Source of the DNA: Strongylocentrotus purpuratus
Taxonomy: Eukaryota; Echinodermata; Echinoidea; Camarodonta; Strongylocentrotidae
Assembly: GCF_000002235.5 (NCBI RefSeq)
Contig: NW_022145611.1
Location: forward strand, 19,466,114 to 19,530,113
Direction: 5' to 3'
DNA length: 64,000 bases
Made by a program: the position numbers and the translations under genes
Shown: piece after piece, positions 58,904-64,000 of the stretch
Layout: the number at the start of each line of letters is the position of its first letter
Numbering within the stretch: position 1 is the stretch's first letter
The notes under the pieces: generated by a model
What the model was told of the DNA's origin: nothing
The model's input: only the letters and a program-made list of their open reading frames with translations
The model's database searches: none

Positions 58904-58909
58904 AATAAA
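58904..58909 (+). terminator. SF3B2: candidate SF3B2 polyadenylation signal
   Basis: The first AATAAA after the stop, 148 bp downstream of 58756, a typical distance for a short 3'UTR. Confidence 0.55.
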
Positions 58910-60376
58910 TTTTGAATAGTCAAGATCTGTCGACATTAACATGTATGATGATTAAAACATTTGAATATTGTCATCCTTCTCTTAAAGGGGAAAATCAAGG
59001 GAAAAGGCTACATATTTCAAGAGATTATTTGTGCATCAATTCCCCAATTCAAACCATGTTTTGTTACCATGTTTTGTTACCAAGTGTTATATTAAATTTG
59101 TTTACTTTATTATTGATAAATTACGTCATGAAACCTGCATTGCCAAAAGCTCTGTAATTCTCCTGTATGTGAAGAATTGGACAAATGCCCTTGTGTTCCT
59201 CACCAATTTTTTGTTTGCTTTTGTTTCACCCTTTAGGAGGTAGGGGGTGCATGATTTACACACAACTTTGAATTTATATGATCATGTGAAAGTTTACCCG
59301 ATATGTTTGTTTGTATAGTAATCTAGCATCAGGCCAAGATTTGGAAATTAATTTTTGATTAACTTGAAATATGCTTTAAATTCTTAAATCTGACGATAGT
59401 AGCCATGCTTTCTTGTGACATATTCAAATACATAAAAAGAAGATATCTTGATAATGAATATATTCAGCTTTGGCCTGTACAGATTATGTATCGAGGATTT
59501 TACAAATGACAACTTGTAAACAGATATACCATACTCACAAATGGCACTATACAAGTGATGCATGAGTTTATATTTAACAATTTATTTCTCTTTAATATGT
59601 ACATAAAAATTAAAAAAACATGATATGAATTAATGTCCAGCGTCCATTCTGCACCTACCCAAGAACTTCTGTAGTTTGTATAAAGGACTTGACACACCAT
59701 ATCAATGACAATTAAATGCTTCAACTTGTGTTTCTTTCAATAAAGATTTGTCATTTCACCACCATTCATATGCATGAGGTAGTTCCTTGTATTGACATTC
59801 ATTCAAATGTAACCCTTAACAAACAATAATATATTTTCATAGAAATGCACATTAAAACATTTGCTTCAAAATGTATCTTTTTTGTGTGTGTGCAATCAGG
59901 ACACTCAGACCAATCTGACTGTGCTAACAAGATACAACCTTTAAAGACATAATGAAAACAGTCCACTGTGTTTTAAAGTGTTATGGTGAAAACTTGAAAA
60001 TACACTTCTTATGATACATACTTTCACTATGAAAGTTCAGGAGTATTTGACTAATTTTACAAAATCACAGAAACCTTCCGAATAATCAAGATAATTGTCT
60101 TCTTAGTGTGTAAAACCAGCCTCACTTCTTGATTATTGAGAAAAGGTTCACCATGAGATACTGTTAACATTGGTAAACCCACAAGATCAATAAATACTTG
60201 TACAAATTGTGCCAGCTATCTAGTTGGACTAGTGTAGAGTGCAGTTGTTACATTATCCCTGCCTTCTACTCGGTGGCCATGACGAGAAGCTCAAGGAATT
60301 TTTCTCCACCAACCAAGTGGCACCAATTAACTATTTACATCACAAGGATCAAATCTGGCATTATTAAATCTATTTC
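58910..60376. other. intergenic sequence between SF3B2 and the Harbinger-like scrap
   Basis: AT-rich sequence with no supportable exon on either strand. Confidence 0.5.
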
Positions 60377-60487
60377 TTAAAATAATAATTCGGTGTCGTT
60401 GTAGAGCGCGAGAGGGTGGGCCAGATCTCTTACCACCCTCTCCCTTCTCAATGCTCTCTGCACAAGAATCCCGATATGGGCAGCCAT
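60377..60487 (-). mobile_element. possible PIF/Harbinger transposase N-terminal scrap
   Basis: On the minus strand a 36-residue frame reads MAAHIGILVQRALRRERVVR and then DLAHPLALYNDTELL. The order R-x-x-RERVxRD, HPL, a short gap, D/N-D and EL resembles the start of Harbinger/HARBI1-type transposases. A stop follows directly and another frame continues for a few codons with a similar RFNN pattern. It is short; it could also be an unrelated exon. Confidence 0.3.
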
Positions 60488-61100
60488 ATTGAAGACTGCC
60501 ACAAATCTCTTAACATTTAATTCTGCATTCTAGTGACATAATGGCTGCATAGAATACACAAGGGTCAGAACATTGCGTTTATCCCCCCCCCCCCCAAAAA
60601 AAAAAAAAAAAAATCCACCTAAATCAAATGTTTCAGGCCAATACCTTTTATTCAATATATCAGACAACCTACACATGTATATTGAAATAACTCCCATGGG
60701 TAAGTTGTCCAGGGGTGATAGTGAGCACTAAAACAAAAATAGGTTTTTTATTTTCCCCTCAACCACGCCCCCCTTGAGTAAAAAAAAAAAAGAAGAGGAT
60801 TTTGTACTTTGCAAGATGCCATGGCGGCCATTTTCATTCACACACCTTGACAAATGAAATGGACAGGGAGAATGTTTATTTTCTCTTTACCATGTGATTA
60901 CCACTTTGCCTGAGAAACTTTCCAATATATCTGCTAAGGCATTTTTTTTTTCAGAAAGATTTAGGGCAGGCTTAGACATCTAACAACTGAGTTCCCTAAA
61001 CGCCCCGGGCTTAGCAGAGGAATTACCCAGTTCCCATTGGCAGTGGGGTTAAAAATATTGCACTGTTAAACAAAGATGGATAGAATGGTTTGTATTTGTA
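60488..61100. other. intergenic or 3'UTR of the CEP15-like gene
   Basis: Holds a C run (about 60582-60594), an A run and a second copy of the GTGAGCACTAAA...TTGAGTAA repeat seen at about 24160-24220. Minus-strand AATAAA is present at 60647-60652 as a possible polyadenylation signal. Confidence 0.45.
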
Positions 61101-62183
61101 TCATCTGGCACTGGATGGATTACTCTTTCTAGCTGATTTAACATCTGACTTCCAGGCTGGTAATTCTTCTTCAATCATGGCCCAGTATTTCTCCTGATAA
61201 AAGGAACAACGAAAATACAACATATGAATACTATTAAGACTTGCAGACACATTTTGTTGACTTTTACGAGATTGATGGTTCACCGGACCAGCATTTACAG
61301 GTATTAATGAGGGACTGAATACTGGTACATAACTCATATGAAAATAACATGTAGTGTTCTTTTTTTTATATCTACTAAAATTTAAATATTCCACTTTTTG
61401 TTTTAATTGTTATTTCAATTCATTTTCCTTTCTTTTTTTTCCCTTTTTTCCACTTTTTATTTATTTTTTGTAGGGGGTCCAGGCTATTTTATACCATGAC
61501 AAACATGATGTAAATTTACCTATGCCCCTGACCCCCCCCCCCCCCAATCCTGTATCCAACACTTTAAAATGTAATAAGATACAGGTGTACTTCTTTTAAA
61601 CAGAATGACCAAACTGGTGACATAAAATGTAATTTTCATATACAGTTCTAATAAAACATGAGCATACATTTACCTTTAATGTAACAAGTTCAGTAGGCTG
61701 TGGTCTCCCCAAGCTTTTCTTGATACTCTCTTTACATGTGTCTATATCCTGGAGGAAATATTAAAATGGTACAGTATGTAAATCATGAGATATATTGCTA
61801 GAAATAATAAACAGGTTTCGATTATGATATTACAAAGACAAAATGATTATGCATTCATGATATTAATCTTTTCTTCTTTTTTTAAACTCCTAAAGCAAAA
61901 TTATAAATTACTAAATTTACAAGTAGAAAATACATGTACATGTATGACAAAATTAAAAGCAGGAACTTTCTACATAATCTATGTCAAATGTTTTTGTTTT
62001 TCCATTAATTTTTGTTTGTTATTTTTCGTTTGATTTTGTTAATTGTGTGTGTGCTTTACCTGAATTAGTTTTTTGTTCCTTTTGAGTGCTCTGTTCCTGA
62101 AGCTTGCAGCTGAAGACTGGAATACTTCTTGATTGTTTAAATTTTCTGTAGATTTTTGCAATAGAAATTCCCTTCTGGACACT
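61101..62183 (-). CDS. CEP15: CEP15 (C3orf14)-like centrosomal protein, last three exons
   Basis: Minus-strand exons: 62183-62060, 61748-61674 and 61193-61101 (stop TGA at 61103-61101). All junctions are GT-AG and the phases agree, giving about 96 aa. The protein reads VSRREFLLQKSTENLNNQEV, then FRNRALKRNKKLIQDIDTCK, then RPQPTELVTLKEKYWAMIEE and ELPAWKSD. Human C3orf14 (renamed CEP15, 128 aa), as I recall it, has VSQRLMLLQQ, FKRNLSLLKDIEAAEKSL and [20 protein letters not shown] in the same places. The product is thus a small coiled-coil protein linked to centrosomes/cilia. The first visible exon starts in phase 2, so an upstream exon (about 25 aa in human) is missing, probably right of the area I can resolve. 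No link to SF3B2 is implied. Confidence 0.6.
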
Positions 62184-63310
62184 CTGAGAAATAAAAGAAA
62201 CAAAGTAATTATCAAACAACAGTTTGGAGATGTTTATGATTGACAGCCCCCCCCCCCCCCAAAAAAAAAAAAAAATATATATAAAAAAAATGAATAAAAT
62301 ATTAAAAAATGGGGGAAAGTGCCTCTCTCTGCATCACCCCACAATCACCAATTCCTGTTGAGTTTAGAATTAACTAAATGATTTCCCTAAATTAAATGGA
62401 AAAGACATTTATCATGTATAGACAACGTGAAAACTGTCAAAATAACATTGCCCATTTGTACACACAAAAAGAGTAAAGGAAAAAATTTGCAGTTACCCTA
62501 GGGCACTCATAGGAGCATCACTATCCTGGCTGTGTAGTAAAAGCTGTGCTTTTGATTCGCATCATTTCAAACACCACTTTACAAAACTCAACTGATTTCA
62601 CTAAAAATCGGTACTTTAGTGACACTTGATGACACCTCAAACCTAAATAGCAGTAAAATACATTTTTTTCAACTTACAGATGTTAAAAAGAATAATTTAA
62701 AAATTCAGATTGTAAGATTGTACTGTCAAACTTTGCTTACAGACGCATCGGCATGATTGTATGCAGTCTATGCAATATTGTGTGGTGTGTGTATTTGTGT
62801 ATAGGTCTAATAATACCTGCCTCACAGCAAGCATGCAGTGCTAGAGGTCAATACGCATTAGCATTGACTCTCTATGCTTTGCTGGAGTGCCCTAGGGCCT
62901 AGGCGCTGATGCACTTTATCTTTAGCACCAGGCATTTTTCATTCAGTCACACACAAGTTATAACTATAATGAATAGACTGTATAGAGTCTATGGAGTGGA
63001 AATGGGAAAACCAAATAGCCAATACGTTTGATGGAACGAAGCACACTCAATTCCGGTGTGAAAATACACTAGCCCCATTATCCTATCCCTACTTTCACAA
63101 AAATACAACTACAGACAAAGTTCAATTTTGAATGAATACCGGTAGTCAACTTGAGAGTTGACAGAATGTCAGATTCTCATGTTTCAATTCTATTTCAAAC
63201 ATGAGTAGGGTCTAGATCTATATTATCTAGATTCTATTGTAAATTGATGACATTTCACTTAAATGTTATAATGTAAAAGAGGATGTTATTTATTTATTTA
63301 TTTATTTATT
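62184..63310. other. upstream of the CEP15-like exons, no exon fixed
   Basis: The expected first coding exon was not found. A 13-bp inverted repeat, CCCTAGGGCACTC at 62496-62508 and its reverse at 62885-62897, suggests a 400-bp repeat element. A C run followed by an A run is at about 62248-62275. Confidence 0.4.
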
Positions 63311-63320
63311 TTGTTTTATT

Positions 63321-63460
63321 TACACACAATTCTGCAAGGATTTTCAAAATAAATGTGTTTGGAGCAGAATATTGATGAAAGAATACTCACAATTCTACAT
63401 GGATTTTCAAAATAGATGTGTTTGGAGCAGAATATTGATGAAAGAATACTCACAAAATTT
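63321..63460. repeat. 68-bp tandem duplication
   Basis: GGATTTTCAAAATA-A/G-ATGTG followed by TTTGGAGCAGAATATTGATG and AAAGAATACTCACAA occurs twice. The same motif, more diverged, is inside the inverted-repeat element at 17782-18111. The piece at about 63925-63965 (CTCCCAACACTTTA) may be the other end of a related copy. Confidence 0.8.
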
Positions 63461-64000
63461 AGGTTTTGTGTTCAAGTTAAAGTTCAAGTTCAAATAAGGT
63501 TTTATTCATTACTTGTCAACAAGTCCGAAGACTAAAAATGCAAGTTTACATCAATATAAAAAGCATTCAAATACATAAAGATAACATAGCAAATGAGGAC
63601 AAATATATAACAATGAATACATTTTTAAATCAAAACATTAAAGTAGTAGGTCTAAGAAGAAAACAAAACAACAAAAAAAGATTTTTTTTTTAAATACAAG
63701 ATATGAAATATTGCTAGCAAAAATGATTAAATGTTTACATATGGGCCTAAACAAACAAAATGTATACAGATACGTGATTTCAATTAACTTTAACATTGGA
63801 AAAATTGTAATAAAATTGTTACGTGTTTGTACGTGGAAAACGTAATTCCTGAATATTTTTCATCTAATTTTCGTCTTCAAAAGTTCAATCAAACAAACAA
63901 TCTTATTCATTGAAGTAAAATTTTTCCACCAAATTTGTGGAGCTCCCAACACTTTAAAACTAAAGACTTTAGAGAGCTGAGAGGCTTAAATTTGAGAGTG

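Noticed and set aside
62497-62510. Start exon of the CEP15-like gene (MSALG)
   Set aside because: Phase and donor fit, but the ATG context is weak, it overlaps a short inverted repeat, and the recalled human protein has about 20 more residues with different sequence before this point.

Overview
This is animal nuclear DNA: AT-rich, with multi-exon genes, GT-AG introns, many short palindromic transposon remnants, microsatellites and long poly-C tracts. The gene sequences, the frequent short motif TAGGCCTA and the repeat style suggest a marine deuterostome, most likely an echinoderm such as a sea urchin. The species call is an inference.

Layout. 1-11170 shows no gene that can be supported, only a 127-bp tandem repeat and a GT microsatellite. 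11171-13137 (+) is the 3' part of a gene for a class I SAM-dependent methyltransferase with an N-terminal winged helix; its first exon or exons were not found. 13400-21497 is intergenic, with a LINE 3' scrap, an inverted-repeat element and a 40-bp-arm hairpin. 21498-23747 (-) is a complete four-coding-exon MRPL11 gene (mitochondrial ribosomal protein uL11m, 192 aa). 25658-58756 (+) is a complete SF3B2 gene (SF3b 145-kDa subunit, 20 coding exons, about 1420 aa), head-to-head with MRPL11 across a probable shared promoter. 61101-62183 (-) holds the last three exons of a CEP15 (C3orf14)-like gene.

All 20 SF3B2 exons join in one open frame with no phase conflict. The protein is about 500 aa longer than the human one, largely because exon 3 carries roughly 50 degenerate copies of a methionine-glutamine-proline pentapeptide. 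Introns 1 (9.8 kb) and 10 (7.5 kb) carry most of the accessory sequence. Intron 1 has a LINE whose roughly 1000-codon ORF is open but which seems to lack its 3' end, a hAT-like element with clear 8-bp target duplications, and several MITEs. Intron 10 has a 680-bp foldback element and, antisense, an intronless gene copy (possibly stathmin-like) whose C-terminal and 3'UTR segment has been amplified into a roughly 454-bp tandem array.

MRPL11 and SF3B2 are both housekeeping genes (mitochondrial translation, U2 snRNP splicing) and probably share a promoter. The methyltransferase and the CEP15-like gene show no functional link to them. I see no gene cluster that forms a new system. The most unusual things are the SF3B2 pentapeptide expansion and the antisense tandem array.
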